From positions 1-26,756 of the IMG/VR virus record IMGVR_UViG_3300027851_000113: a DNA stretch of 26,756 bases; one strand, 5' to 3'. Of the stretch, positions 7,302 to 14,446 are shown in pieces. The notes beneath the pieces are model-generated. The model saw only the letters and a program-made list of their open reading frames with translations, was not told where the DNA came from and did not search any database. Within the stretch, counting starts at the first letter, position 1. The number at the start of each line of letters is the position of its first letter. The position numbers and the translations under genes are program-made. Origin of the DNA: a virus.

Positions 7302-8129
7302 ATGGAAATAACACCACAAGGATTTGAGAGAGCGTCAGACAAATTGACTCAGGAACAACTTAACGCACCAATAGACGAAGTAGTTGCGGAGCCAGCCGCG
7401 GAGTCCGTCCCCGAAGAGGCCGTTGAGGAATCTGAACAGGAAATCCCTGATAAACCAGAGACCGAATCAGAAGACACAGAGGATTCAGAAGAATCCGAAG
7501 AGGAGGAAAAGGTTCCCAAGTCACGCTTTCTCACAATGCATCAGCGGGCAGTAGAAGCTGAAAGGCTACTACGTCAGCTTGAGGCAGAACGCGCAGACGC
7601 TCCTGAACCAGAGAAACCCCTAGCCGACGATGAGTCACTGAAACAGCACTACATCGACATATTCGGAGAAGGGGAACTAACGGAGAAACTCTATCAGGCA
7701 GAACTCGCACGATTAGCTTCCATTGAAGAAAAGGCAGCTGAACGGGCGTTTGAACGTCTTAGCCAACGTGAAGAGCAAGCGGCACAACTTATCGAAAAAC
7801 GAGTAGAAAGTTTTGACCGAGCATTTGATGAACTTAGTGCACTTGAAGGACGGGACTTCTCAGATGATGAACAGGTAGCAATACTTGACATCGTAGAGAA
7901 ATACTCTCCTAAAGATTCAAAGGGCAAACTGATAGGTGACTATCTCATGCCTCTTGACCAAGCACTGGAGATTTACCAAGTGCAGAATGCTCCTAAAGTT
8001 CAGGCAAAGAAAATCGAACGCAACAAGGTAGCTTCTCTTAGTGGAGCACGCTCTGAAGGCAAACCAACAGGGGAATCAGCATCAGACTGGAAACCAGGTT
8101 GGAATGGCGAATGGAGAAACAAAATCTAA
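7302..8129 (+). CDS. Capsid scaffold-like protein
   Basis: This 275-residue protein has the hallmarks of a phage scaffolding protein, the internal template for procapsid assembly. It has a very acidic N-terminus (about residues 20-70, mostly Glu, Ser and Asp), a long Glu/Ala/Arg-rich coiled-coil region (75-185), and a basic C-terminus with KKIERNKVASLSG near residue 245, the part that usually binds the capsid protein. It lies 22 bases before the major capsid gene, the classic position. A 99-base gap with a hairpin precedes it, and no Shine-Dalgarno sequence is seen. Call rests on composition and position. Confidence 0.75.
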   Translation: MEITPQGFERASDKLTQEQLNAPIDEVVAEPAAESVPEEAVEESEQEIPDKPETESEDTEDSEESEEEEKVPKSRFLTMHQRAVEAERLLRQLEAERADAPEPEKPLADDESLKQHYIDIFGEGELTEKLYQAELARLASIEEKAAERAFERLSQREEQAAQLIEKRVESFDRAFDELSALEGRDFSDDEQVAILDIVEKYSPKDSKGKLIGDYLMPLDQALEIYQVQNAPKVQAKKIERNKVASLSGARSEGKPTGESASDWKPGWNGEWRNKI

Positions 8130-8151
8130 TTAACACTTAACTTTAATCATT

Positions 8152-9180
8152 ATGGCATTCTCAAATCAGGTAGATGTCCTGACGATGGAGGATATTGTTC
8201 CAAACGTAGTGGACACCGTACTTCGCTCAAACGCGCTTACGACCCGTCTTCTTACTAAGGACACAAAGAAGTTCCGTTCTGCTACACAGGATTTCCCAAT
8301 CAAGTATCAGAAAGGAACAGCTACGCAATCCTTTATCGGCTTCCAGACACTTCCAACATCACTTACGGCAACCCGTACGTTGATGAAGTACAATCCAGCG
8401 TTCAACGCGGCAAACGTCGCACTTGCAACGTCTGATACCGCAGCTAACAACACGCTCCGCAAGGTTCTTGACCTTACGGAAGTGGAAATGATTTCGCGTG
8501 CACAGGACTTGGCAGACTCTATTGGTACACAGTTCTACGCTTCACAATCGCTTTCAACCGACTTCCTCGGTCTTGGAAACATCGTGAGCGCAACTGGTAC
8601 TATCGGCGGTCTCTCACGTACGACCTACAGCACGCTTCAGTCAACAGTTACTGCTTCAGGCGGTACGCTTTCTCTCTACAAGATGCGTACCTTGAAGAAC
8701 AACATCTCCGACGGTGGTGTTGCTCCTACTGAGTCATTTACTGACTACGCAACGTGGGCACTCTATGAGCAGCTTTTGCAGCCTCAGGAGCGTATCAACA
8801 AGGACGTAAACGTAGCACCTAACTTCAAGGGCTACACAGGATATGAGGCAATCATGTTCGCAAACCTTCCTATTACGCCAGACCGAAAGGCAACCTCAGG
8901 CTACCTCTACATGCTCAACGCAGACTTCCTCAACTTCTACACCCTCGACATGCTCGGTGGTCTAGACAAGAGTGGATTCTCAGGTGAGAAAGTAAAGGTT
9001 GGCTCTAAGCTCTTCCTTGGTTCTCAGTACAGCCCAGACGAAAACTTCGGCTTCTTCTGGACAGGTTTCATTCACGCTACAAACGCGATGGCTTGGAACT
9101 CGTTCATTGTCGTCGCAGGTAACCTCGTCTCTGCTAACCCTCGTCGTCACGGTGTCCTTACAGGCATCACATCGGTCTAG
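8152..9180 (+). CDS. Major capsid protein
   Basis: This 342-residue protein fits the HK97-fold major capsid families of podoviruses. It begins FSNQVDVLTMEDIVPNVVDTV, then has an extended segment with a FPIKYQKG motif (about 49-56), a spine-helix region with EVEMISRAQDLADSIGTQFYA (about 112-132), and a C-terminal part with the FWTGFIHATNAMAWNSF stretch and a PRRHGVLTG end. It lies immediately after the scaffold candidate and before decoration-like genes. Codon use looks regular with frequent C-ending codons, as expected for the most highly expressed gene. Upstream, TTTAAT lies four bases before the ATG; no Shine-Dalgarno sequence. Confidence 0.87.
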   Translation: MAFSNQVDVLTMEDIVPNVVDTVLRSNALTTRLLTKDTKKFRSATQDFPIKYQKGTATQSFIGFQTLPTSLTATRTLMKYNPAFNAANVALATSDTAANNTLRKVLDLTEVEMISRAQDLADSIGTQFYASQSLSTDFLGLGNIVSATGTIGGLSRTTYSTLQSTVTASGGTLSLYKMRTLKNNISDGGVAPTESFTDYATWALYEQLLQPQERINKDVNVAPNFKGYTGYEAIMFANLPITPDRKATSGYLYMLNADFLNFYTLDMLGGLDKSGFSGEKVKVGSKLFLGSQYSPDENFGFFWTGFIHATNAMAWNSFIVVAGNLVSANPRRHGVLTGITSV

Positions 9181-9191
9181 GTTTATTAGTC

Positions 9192-9197
9192 TAAGTT
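9192..9197 (+). promoter_or_regulatory. -10-like TAAGTT six bases before ATG
   Basis: TAAGTT (TAnnnT) sits exactly six bases before the ATG at 9204 in the 23-base gap after the capsid gene. No 14-base late element and no -35 hexamer is found upstream. Predicted output is a leaderless mRNA. Confidence 0.4.
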
Positions 9198-9203
9198 ATT
9201 GCT

Positions 9204-9614
9204 ATGACTAATATCCTCAAATACGCAGGAATTGTAGCCCTCGTGGTATCTATCGTAGTTGCTGTAAAGGTATTTGCTCCTATTCAAGCCAACACACTTG
9301 GCGCGGTAGGAAATCAACTTATCGAACAGTATGACCCTTACGTGCGATACAACGGAGGTATCAACTCTGCTCTTCCAATTCAGACTTCAGGGACACTTAC
9401 TGGCGGTGCATCCACATTTAGTGGGGATGTGACGGTAACTACGAGCAACACGGCTACTTCAACGCTTACAGTTGGTTGTATACAGATGTATGCTACTTCT
9501 ACTGCAACCGCTGTACGTCTTGAGTTCAGCACAACTACGCAGCTTGCTTCCTACCCAAATGGAACAGTTCCAACAGGTTCGGTTGCGTGGAGATACGGTA
9601 CGTGCCCTAACTAA
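9204..9614 (+). CDS. Membrane-anchored or exported beta-rich protein
   Basis: This 136-residue protein starts with a hydrophobic segment (about residues 7-24, AGIVALVVSIVVAV-type) following a single Lys, so it is either signal-anchored or secreted. The rest is Thr/Ser-rich: TSGTLTGGASTFSGDVTV, then TATSTLTVGCIQMYATSTA. I associate the latter with surface proteins of Parcubacteria and with phage fibre segments. Two Cys (in VGCIQ and near the C-terminus, RYGTCPN) could form a disulphide outside the cell. It lies between the capsid and decoration-like genes, an odd place for an exported protein. Function unknown. Confidence 0.72.
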   Translation: MTNILKYAGIVALVVSIVVAVKVFAPIQANTLGAVGNQLIEQYDPYVRYNGGINSALPIQTSGTLTGGASTFSGDVTVTTSNTATSTLTVGCIQMYATSTATAVRLEFSTTTQLASYPNGTVPTGSVAWRYGTCPN

Positions 9615-9623
9615 TTACTAATC

Positions 9624-9629
9624 TAAGAT
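9624..9629 (+). promoter_or_regulatory. -10-like TAAGAT six bases before ATG
   Basis: TAAGAT followed by six bases (aaaatt) precedes the ATG at 9636. This is the same box and spacing as late promoter copy 2, but without the 14-base element. It is preceded by a C (CTAAGAT), as at 9191. Confidence 0.4.
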
Positions 9630-9635
9630 AAAATT

Positions 9636-10355
9636 ATGTCTTCACTTCGTTCAGACCTTCTCATCAACCCACAGGAGTTGTTCGACATCTCTGTCAGCAC
9701 GACTTCAGATGGCACACAGTTGGGCGGTCTCGCTACTACAGGTGACGGGCGTTATTTCCGCTATGCTAAGGCAGGAGCTACGGCTCTCGTCCCAGGTAAA
9801 CTTCAGCAGTCTTCTGCAGAAGCAACTGGCAACGAGAACCTCGGTGTTGCTGCAGCAGCTATCGGTGATACGTCAATCACCACTACATCAACCGTAACTG
9901 TTACTGCAGACCAGTACGCAGGTGGTTATGTAGTCGTTACTACAACTCCTGGTCAGGGCTATCAGTACCAGATTGCAGGTCACGCAGCAGCTACTTCAGC
10001 AGTTGTTACCCTCAATCTTACTGACCCTATTCAGGTCGCACTTACGACAAGCTCAGTTATTGACCTTGTTGCTAACCCTTACAATGGCGTTGTTGTCAAT
10101 CCTACGACTGCAACTGGTCTTCCAGTTGGCGTAGCGGTTGCTGCAACTCCAGCTAACTACTACGGTTGGATTCAGACTGGTGGTGTTGGTACTGTCCTTG
10201 CAGACGGTTCAATCACTGTTGGTACTAACCTCGTAGCTTCTAACGGCACAGCAGGTGCGGTAGAGCCACTTACAGGTGTTCAGGCACTTGTTGGTGTTGC
10301 TGTCACGGGAATTGCCACCACCGAATACGGTGCGGTAAATCTTCTCTTGAACTAA
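9636..10355 (+). CDS. Capsid decoration / virion structural protein
   Basis: This 239-residue protein is rich in Thr, Val, Ala and Gly with few charges. It has the repeated beta-strand layout of phage head-decoration and minor structural proteins: GLATTGDGRYFRYAKAG near residue 35, then AIGDTSITTTSTVTVTADQYAGGYV (about 76-99), and the closing VGVAVTGIATTEYGAVNLLLN. The 'conserved G-R-x-F-R-Y-A...L-V-P-G-K-L-x-Q' opening is common in proteins encoded next to podovirus capsid genes. It probably coats the outer surface of the capsid. It ends a cassette: a long hairpin follows at 10366. Confidence 0.68.
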   Translation: MSSLRSDLLINPQELFDISVSTTSDGTQLGGLATTGDGRYFRYAKAGATALVPGKLQQSSAEATGNENLGVAAAAIGDTSITTTSTVTVTADQYAGGYVVVTTTPGQGYQYQIAGHAAATSAVVTLNLTDPIQVALTTSSVIDLVANPYNGVVVNPTTATGLPVGVAVAATPANYYGWIQTGGVGTVLADGSITVGTNLVASNGTAGAVEPLTGVQALVGVAVTGIATTEYGAVNLLLN

Positions 10356-10365
10356 CGTCCTCTCA

Positions 10366-10403
10366 CTATCCACAAGGGGGTCTTGACATCTTCTTGTGGG
10401 TAG
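10366..10403 (+). terminator. 11-bp stem hairpin after the capsid cassette
   Basis: CTATCCACAAG (10366-10376) pairs with CTTGTGGGTAG (10393-10403) with one G-T pair and a 16-base loop. It lies 11 bases after a stop codon in a 94-base gap. There is no following T run, so it may be a Rho-assisted terminator, an RNA-processing site or an operator overlapping the promoter at 10394. Confidence 0.45.
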
Positions 10404-10421
10404 TACAGAGCATGGTATAGT
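10394..10421 (+). promoter_or_regulatory. Sigma70-like promoter with extended -10
   Basis: TTGTGG (10394-10399), a 16-base spacer, then TGG-TATAGT (-10 at 10416-10421). The nine bases TGGTATAGT are identical to the -10 region of the minus-strand promoter at 20776, suggesting the same host-type sigma factor. Transcription would start near 10428, about 22 bases before the ATG at 10450. The nearby TTGACA at 10383 is too far (27 bases) to be the -35. Confidence 0.5.
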
Positions 10422-10449
10422 TTGTGTATAACAAAATAATCTATAAACA

Positions 10450-10983
10450 ATGTCATCGTACCTAGATTTTGAAGGACTCTACGACCCAAAACGAACATTC
10501 GCAGTTACTAACTGGTCAGATGAAGATATCCAGGTAAACTGGAAAGACGAGACAGGCGACAACTTCTATACTCTCCATAAAGGCGAAGTTAAAACCTATC
10601 CCCAGTATCTTGCTTATTTCATTACTAAAGAGCTTGTAGACCGTGAGATGTATAAAGACGCTGCAAAGCTTCCTAACAACCCAGACGGCTCATATACAAA
10701 AGCTCGTGAGCGTGCAGAAATGGCAGTAGCAAACAAGGACATGCGCAAGCCATACGAGGATAAGACCATTCAGGAAGTAATCGAAGGCCAGGAATCTCCT
10801 GAGGTAACAGCAATGCGAGCTAAAATCCGTGAGCAGCTTATTCAGGAAGGCACACTTTCCTCTGAAATGAACAACAACGCTGACGGTTCTGAAAAAGAAG
10901 AGTTTGCAGACGTTCCAAAGAAAGAAGCTAAAAAGCCAGGTCGTCCTAAAAAGAGCGCAGAAGAAGTAAACGCAGGGGCTTAA
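10450..10983 (+). CDS. Phage protein of unknown function with basic tail
   Basis: This 177-residue protein has an N-terminal half that looks like a small beta domain (TFAVTNWSDEDIQVNWKDE, then YTLHKGEVKTYPQYLAYFI). A Glu-rich helical middle follows, then a Lys/Pro C-terminus with KKPGRPKKS, an AT-hook-like motif. The N-terminal layout occurs in unnamed proteins of environmental phages near the capsid genes. A head-completion or DNA-contact role is possible but unproven. It opens a new cassette behind a hairpin and a sigma70-like promoter, and the next gene follows after two bases. Confidence 0.7.
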   Translation: MSSYLDFEGLYDPKRTFAVTNWSDEDIQVNWKDETGDNFYTLHKGEVKTYPQYLAYFITKELVDREMYKDAAKLPNNPDGSYTKARERAEMAVANKDMRKPYEDKTIQEVIEGQESPEVTAMRAKIREQLIQEGTLSSEMNNNADGSEKEEFADVPKKEAKKPGRPKKSAEEVNAGA

Positions 10984-10985
10984 AC

Positions 10986-11741
10986 ATGGCAATGCGGCTT
11001 CTGTCCCCTTCCCAGGGAAAGAGTCGTAGGGAACTGGACATACATTCTCAAGAACTCCGTATAACAGAACTCGATGGACTAATCGAGCGCAAACGCCTTG
11101 AGCTACAACAGCTAGACAGGGACATGGTTCGTGCATTGTCTGAGAAGGGAGCAGAACGGTTTGAGGAGGACGAGAAGTGGAAACAAAAGATACATACCCT
11201 AACCGAAGAAGTCATCCAGCTTGAAGCGCGTAAGAAGCGTGCACTTGTACCACTAGAGGAAAAAGAGAAAGAGTTAGATACTAGAGATAGTGCTCTTTCT
11301 AAGCGTGAAGAAACGGTCAAAATAAAGGAGTCAGACCTTGAGTATACGAAAAAGGCACTTGAAGATAAGTTAGACGCAGTGTCAGAGCGAGAGGTAGAGG
11401 CAAATGAATATGCAGCTACTCTAAGCAATCGTGAATATGCAATTAAAATGCAGGAAGACGAGCTTAAATCGCGTATGAATGCACTTACAACTATCCTTCA
11501 AGAGTCGTTTACAGACATTCAAAAAGCACACGATGAAGCTGCAAAACACAAGGCAATTCTCAAGGGACGCGATATTACACTTGCAGAACGCGAGCGTAAG
11601 GTAGCCGAGATAGAAAAGACATTTGATGACCGAGACCGTGCTATCACAGACCGTTACCGCACGCTTATGAGAGCTATTACTGAAGTAAATCTTAAAGATA
11701 ATGTCACTAAACAAGATCCAACACTCGGCACCGACAAATAG
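10986..11741 (+). CDS. Long coiled-coil protein
   Basis: This 251-residue protein is almost entirely coiled coil: Glu, Lys, Arg and Leu dominate with heptad spacing from about residue 20 to 235, and there are no membrane segments. The blocks KREETVKIKESDLEYTKKAL and similar (SNREYAIKMQEDELKSRMNA) recur, indicating internal repetition with a 'REx(n)K-x-x-E-x-x-L' rhythm. It begins two bases after the preceding stop. It may be a structural spacer, a tape-like rod or an assembly factor. Its last 41 bases overlap the next gene in another frame. Confidence 0.72.
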   Translation: MAMRLLSPSQGKSRRELDIHSQELRITELDGLIERKRLELQQLDRDMVRALSEKGAERFEEDEKWKQKIHTLTEEVIQLEARKKRALVPLEEKEKELDTRDSALSKREETVKIKESDLEYTKKALEDKLDAVSEREVEANEYAATLSNREYAIKMQEDELKSRMNALTTILQESFTDIQKAHDEAAKHKAILKGRDITLAERERKVAEIEKTFDDRDRAITDRYRTLMRAITEVNLKDNVTKQDPTLGTDK

Positions 11742-12015
11742 TACTGGAACAGGTAGTACTACTGCTTCTGCAACTATCACAGGTACAGCAGGACACACCA
11801 TCTACATCACAGATATTGCAGCAAGCTCTGATAAATCAGGTGCTATCCTGTTGGTAAAAGACGGTTCCACTACAATTTGGCAGCAGATTATTGGTGCCAC
11901 GGCATACTGGCAGAAATTCGAGTCACCACTTACCATCACTGCAGGAAATGACGCAGTGGTATCGGTAGACGGAACCTCTGCTTGTAAAGCAAATATCGGC
12001 GGCTTCATACAATAG
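11701..12015 (+). CDS. Small beta-rich structural protein
   Basis: This 104-residue protein is rich in Thr, Ala, Ser and Ile with alternating hydrophobics, like a single beta-sandwich. Features include TASATITGTAGHTIYITDI (about 21-40), LLVKDGSTTIWQQ (50-62) and a DAVVSVDGTSACKANIGGFIQ-type end. It resembles small phage virion or decoration proteins with a jelly-roll-like pattern. The start lies 41 bases inside the coiled-coil gene; no later ATG is available before the domain begins, so the overlap is probably real. Its exact place in the virion is unknown. Confidence 0.65.
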   Translation: MSLNKIQHSAPTNSTGTGSTTASATITGTAGHTIYITDIAASSDKSGAILLVKDGSTTIWQQIIGATAYWQKFESPLTITAGNDAVVSVDGTSACKANIGGFIQ

Positions 12016-12018
12016 TCT

Positions 12019-12309
12019 ATGACTTCTGGTTCTGTAATTCGAGACCAGAACCGAGTCCCAGTCTGGTGGGGGCTTTCTAGTGTTGATGGAAAAACGCTCG
12101 TACCTATCAGCATCAACTCATCAACTGGAAAACCAATGTTTGAAATTGGCACCTCAATATCGGCTGTCATTTCCAATATCCCAGAGACTATCCCTAGAGA
12201 TGAAAATAGGATTCCCTGTCTTACAGGAGTGTCGAATACGGATTCATCAGTGCGCATTCCTGTATCGGTAAATCCAACTACGGGGGCCATACTCGCTATA
12301 CTTCCATGA
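12019..12309 (+). CDS. Two-repeat phage structural protein
   Basis: This 96-residue protein consists of two copies of a ~33-residue module: residues 8-41 (RDQNRVPVWWGLSSVDG ... SSTGKP) and 60-92 (RDENRIPCLTGVSNTDS ... PTTGAI). Each module reads R-D-x-N-R-x-P-x(3)-G-x-S-x-x-D, then a P-x-x-I/V strand, then T-G. A third copy opens the next protein. Such modules appear in tail-associated proteins of environmental phages and may be small beta-hairpin trimerisation or binding units. It starts three bases after the previous stop and ends in an ATGA overlap with the next gene. Confidence 0.72.
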   Translation: MTSGSVIRDQNRVPVWWGLSSVDGKTLVPISINSSTGKPMFEIGTSISAVISNIPETIPRDENRIPCLTGVSNTDSSVRIPVSVNPTTGAILAILP

Positions 12310-12653
12310 CTTACACACCTTCAAATTATGACGCGATACGTGACGGGAATAGAGTACCCATTGCTATGGGTGTGTCTAATACAGACTCTACTCAATCTCT
12401 GCCATTTAAAATAGATTCTGTTACAGGTCGTTTACTCATAGATTCTGCAACTGGAACAGCAATATACAACGAAGTTGTATCTGGCTCTGGCACTTCTTGG
12501 ACGCTTGCGCATACTCCTACAACGGACACTTTAATGCTTTACGCGAACGGCCAACGTCTTACTCCTACTGTTGATTATTCGCTTTCTGGCGCAGATATAA
12601 CTACAGTAACGAGTTGGGCTACAGGGACGCTTCTAGCAGATTATTTCTATTAG
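12306..12653 (+). CDS. Structural protein: repeat module plus beta domain
   Basis: This 115-residue protein starts in an ATGA overlap with the previous gene. Residues 12-46 are a third copy of the R-D-x-N-R-x-P module. After a short linker, residues ~56-115 form a domain with GSGTSWTLAHTPTTDTLMLY-ANGQRLTP, the 'G-S-G-T-x-x-T-L-x-x-x-P...L-x-x-N-G-x-R' pattern common in phage tail and fibre proteins. It therefore probably belongs to the tail or baseplate periphery. The splitting of one repeat series over two coupled genes suggests that the two products assemble together. Confidence 0.72.
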   Translation: MTYTPSNYDAIRDGNRVPIAMGVSNTDSTQSLPFKIDSVTGRLLIDSATGTAIYNEVVSGSGTSWTLAHTPTTDTLMLYANGQRLTPTVDYSLSGADITTVTSWATGTLLADYFY

Positions 12654-12654
12654 T

Positions 12655-14445
12655 ATGGCTGCACACAAAGAAGGAAACGACCTAGTGATAGACTCTTGGG
12701 AACAAGGTATTGCTGACGCACCTGAGCAAGGTATTACGTTTATGCGCAATATAAACCTTGTGTCTATCCCAGGCGAGGCACCTGTGAACTATAAGACGGC
12801 AGAAGGAGGAGTGCCACCTGCTGGTACATCTGGTGCTTCTTGTACGCTCACAGCCTCTACAAACGCCGTAACATGGACTACAGGTGGTGTGACCCTATAT
12901 TCAGGAGCAGCAGTGATGTTTGGTTCAACAGCGGGAGGCGTTACTGCAGCAACAGTGTACTGGATTTCAAATGTCACAAATGGTTCAACAGGTTCGTTCA
13001 AAGTGTATACAGATATAGGCCATTCCCAGGTGGTGACACTTTCTAATGCAAGTAACACGTTTACAGTAATTCCTTTTGGTAAACCAAAACAAAAAGCAAT
13101 AGACTCGGTAAATAAGTATGTATTCATGCTTGACGATGCTGGACGAGCATGGTGGATTAACTCTAGTAGCAATCTCGTATTTTTAGGAAATACCACTTTA
13201 ACAAGCACACACGGTAATGGGCTGTGTGTGTTTGGTAACTACCTTTTCGTTTTTAGAGACTCTGCAATAGACTATTTTCCTATTACCTATATTACCTCTA
13301 CCAGTACACCTGTTTGGACATACGGTTGGAATTCGTGGTCTATAACTACTGACTCAAGTACTGGATACAGCCACTACGCTATTGCTGCACAAGATAACGG
13401 GATGTATTTCTGTAATGGTCAGAATATCCAAAGCATATTGGTCGTGGGTGGGTCTGTCTTTGACCCCACGAATAGCGCAACATATACGGCCACTCTTCCA
13501 AGTGGCTATGCTCTCCTACTCCCGACTGTAGACCGAGCAGTCTGTTTGGCCGAACTCGGTACATCGCTTCTCGTTGGCGGTATTCAAAATAAAATCTATC
13601 CGTGGGATAGAGTAAGTACTTCATATAGTTATCCAGTAATTGTTGCTGAAAGCTACATTACACGCATGGTGACTACTAACTCAAGTACTTATGTGTTTGC
13701 AGGAAATCGTGGACGTATTTATATAACAAACGGTGCAAACATAAACCTGTTTAAGAAAGTACCAGACCATATTGTCGGTATCTTTGGAGCTTCTAATGGA
13801 ACAGATCCATACTACACATGGCTTGATGCAATCTATTGGAAGAACCAGATATTCTTTAGTTTTACTGTAACCAAGAATGACGGCACTGCGGTGACTAACA
13901 TGGGCGGCCTATGGGCACTTGACGTTTCAATGAATATCATGGGTACTGCTACTGCTGTTGGACTACGCATGACTAACACACTTTCACAAGGGGCTACGTT
14001 CTTCCCACACGTGATCGCGCCAAACGTAAACAGTAATAATCCAGCTGGTACAGGTCTGTATCTTGGCTGGTCAAGTGCTACCACAACCTCTTACGGTATA
14101 GACGTAACTACTTCTAACCCATACAGCGACCTTTCTACTGAAGTAGTAGGAGAAATCTATACTGACCTTATTAAAACAGGTACATATATTGCGCCACTTT
14201 CGTTTACACAAGTAGAGTGGAAACTCGCCGAACCTCTTGTATCAGGAGAAAAGGTACGTATTTCTATACGTCAATCCTATTCAGATGCCTGGACAGTTGT
14301 TGGAACTACTGACACGGCAGGTGTGCTATCTGCAGCATACGATATGCCAGTGCAAAATGGCCAATGGGTGCAATTCTACATAGAGCTTCAATCAACTACT
14401 TCGTCGCCTTCTTTTGTCCGACTTAAAGAGATAAGAGTACGCTAG
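12655..14445 (+). CDS. Large structural protein, probable tail hub/nozzle with propeller-like repeats
   Basis: This 596-residue protein begins with the segment KEGNDLVIDSWEQGIADAP and then contains successive blade-like segments: KYVFMLDDAGRAWWIN (~158-173), GNYLFVFRDSAIDYF (~196-210), TSLLVGGIQNKIYPW (~304-318), STYVFAGNRGRIYI (~341-354) and IYWKNQIFFSF (~389-399). The pattern 'short strand, Asp/Gly turn, Trp/Tyr strand' fits a beta-propeller, as in podovirus tail hub or nozzle proteins. The C-terminal 100 residues form a separate beta domain (EVVGEIYTDLIKTG onward). It starts one base after the previous stop and is followed by the fibre gene after one base. The propeller reading is inference. 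Confidence 0.62.
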   Translation: MAAHKEGNDLVIDSWEQGIADAPEQGITFMRNINLVSIPGEAPVNYKTAEGGVPPAGTSGASCTLTASTNAVTWTTGGVTLYSGAAVMFGSTAGGVTAATVYWISNVTNGSTGSFKVYTDIGHSQVVTLSNASNTFTVIPFGKPKQKAIDSVNKYVFMLDDAGRAWWINSSSNLVFLGNTTLTSTHGNGLCVFGNYLFVFRDSAIDYFPITYITSTSTPVWTYGWNSWSITTDSSTGYSHYAIAAQDNGMYFCNGQNIQSILVVGGSVFDPTNSATYTATLPSGYALLLPTVDRAVCLAELGTSLLVGGIQNKIYPWDRVSTSYSYPVIVAESYITRMVTTNSSTYVFAGNRGRIYITNGANINLFKKVPDHIVGIFGASNGTDPYYTWLDAIYWKNQIFFSFTVTKNDGTAVTNMGGLWALDVSMNIMGTATAVGLRMTNTLSQGATFFPHVIAPNVNSNNPAGTGLYLGWSSATTTSYGIDVTTSNPYSDLSTEVVGEIYTDLIKTGTYIAPLSFTQVEWKLAEPLVSGEKVRISIRQSYSDAWTVVGTTDTAGVLSAAYDMPVQNGQWVQFYIELQSTTSSPSFVRLKEIRVR

Positions 14446-14446
14446 T

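Noticed and set aside
10383-10388. TTGACA as a -35 box for the gene at 10450
   Set aside because: Distance to TATAGT is 27 bases, too long for sigma70; no -10 occurs at 16-18 bases. It lies in the hairpin loop.
10690-11136. 148-residue minus-strand frame across the 10450 and 10986 genes
   Set aside because: Runs through two coding genes with coherent composition on the other strand; Cys/Phe-rich shadow product.
11802-12290. 162-residue minus-strand frame
   Set aside because: Covers two short + genes that form a clear repeat-protein series, so the antisense frame is incidental.
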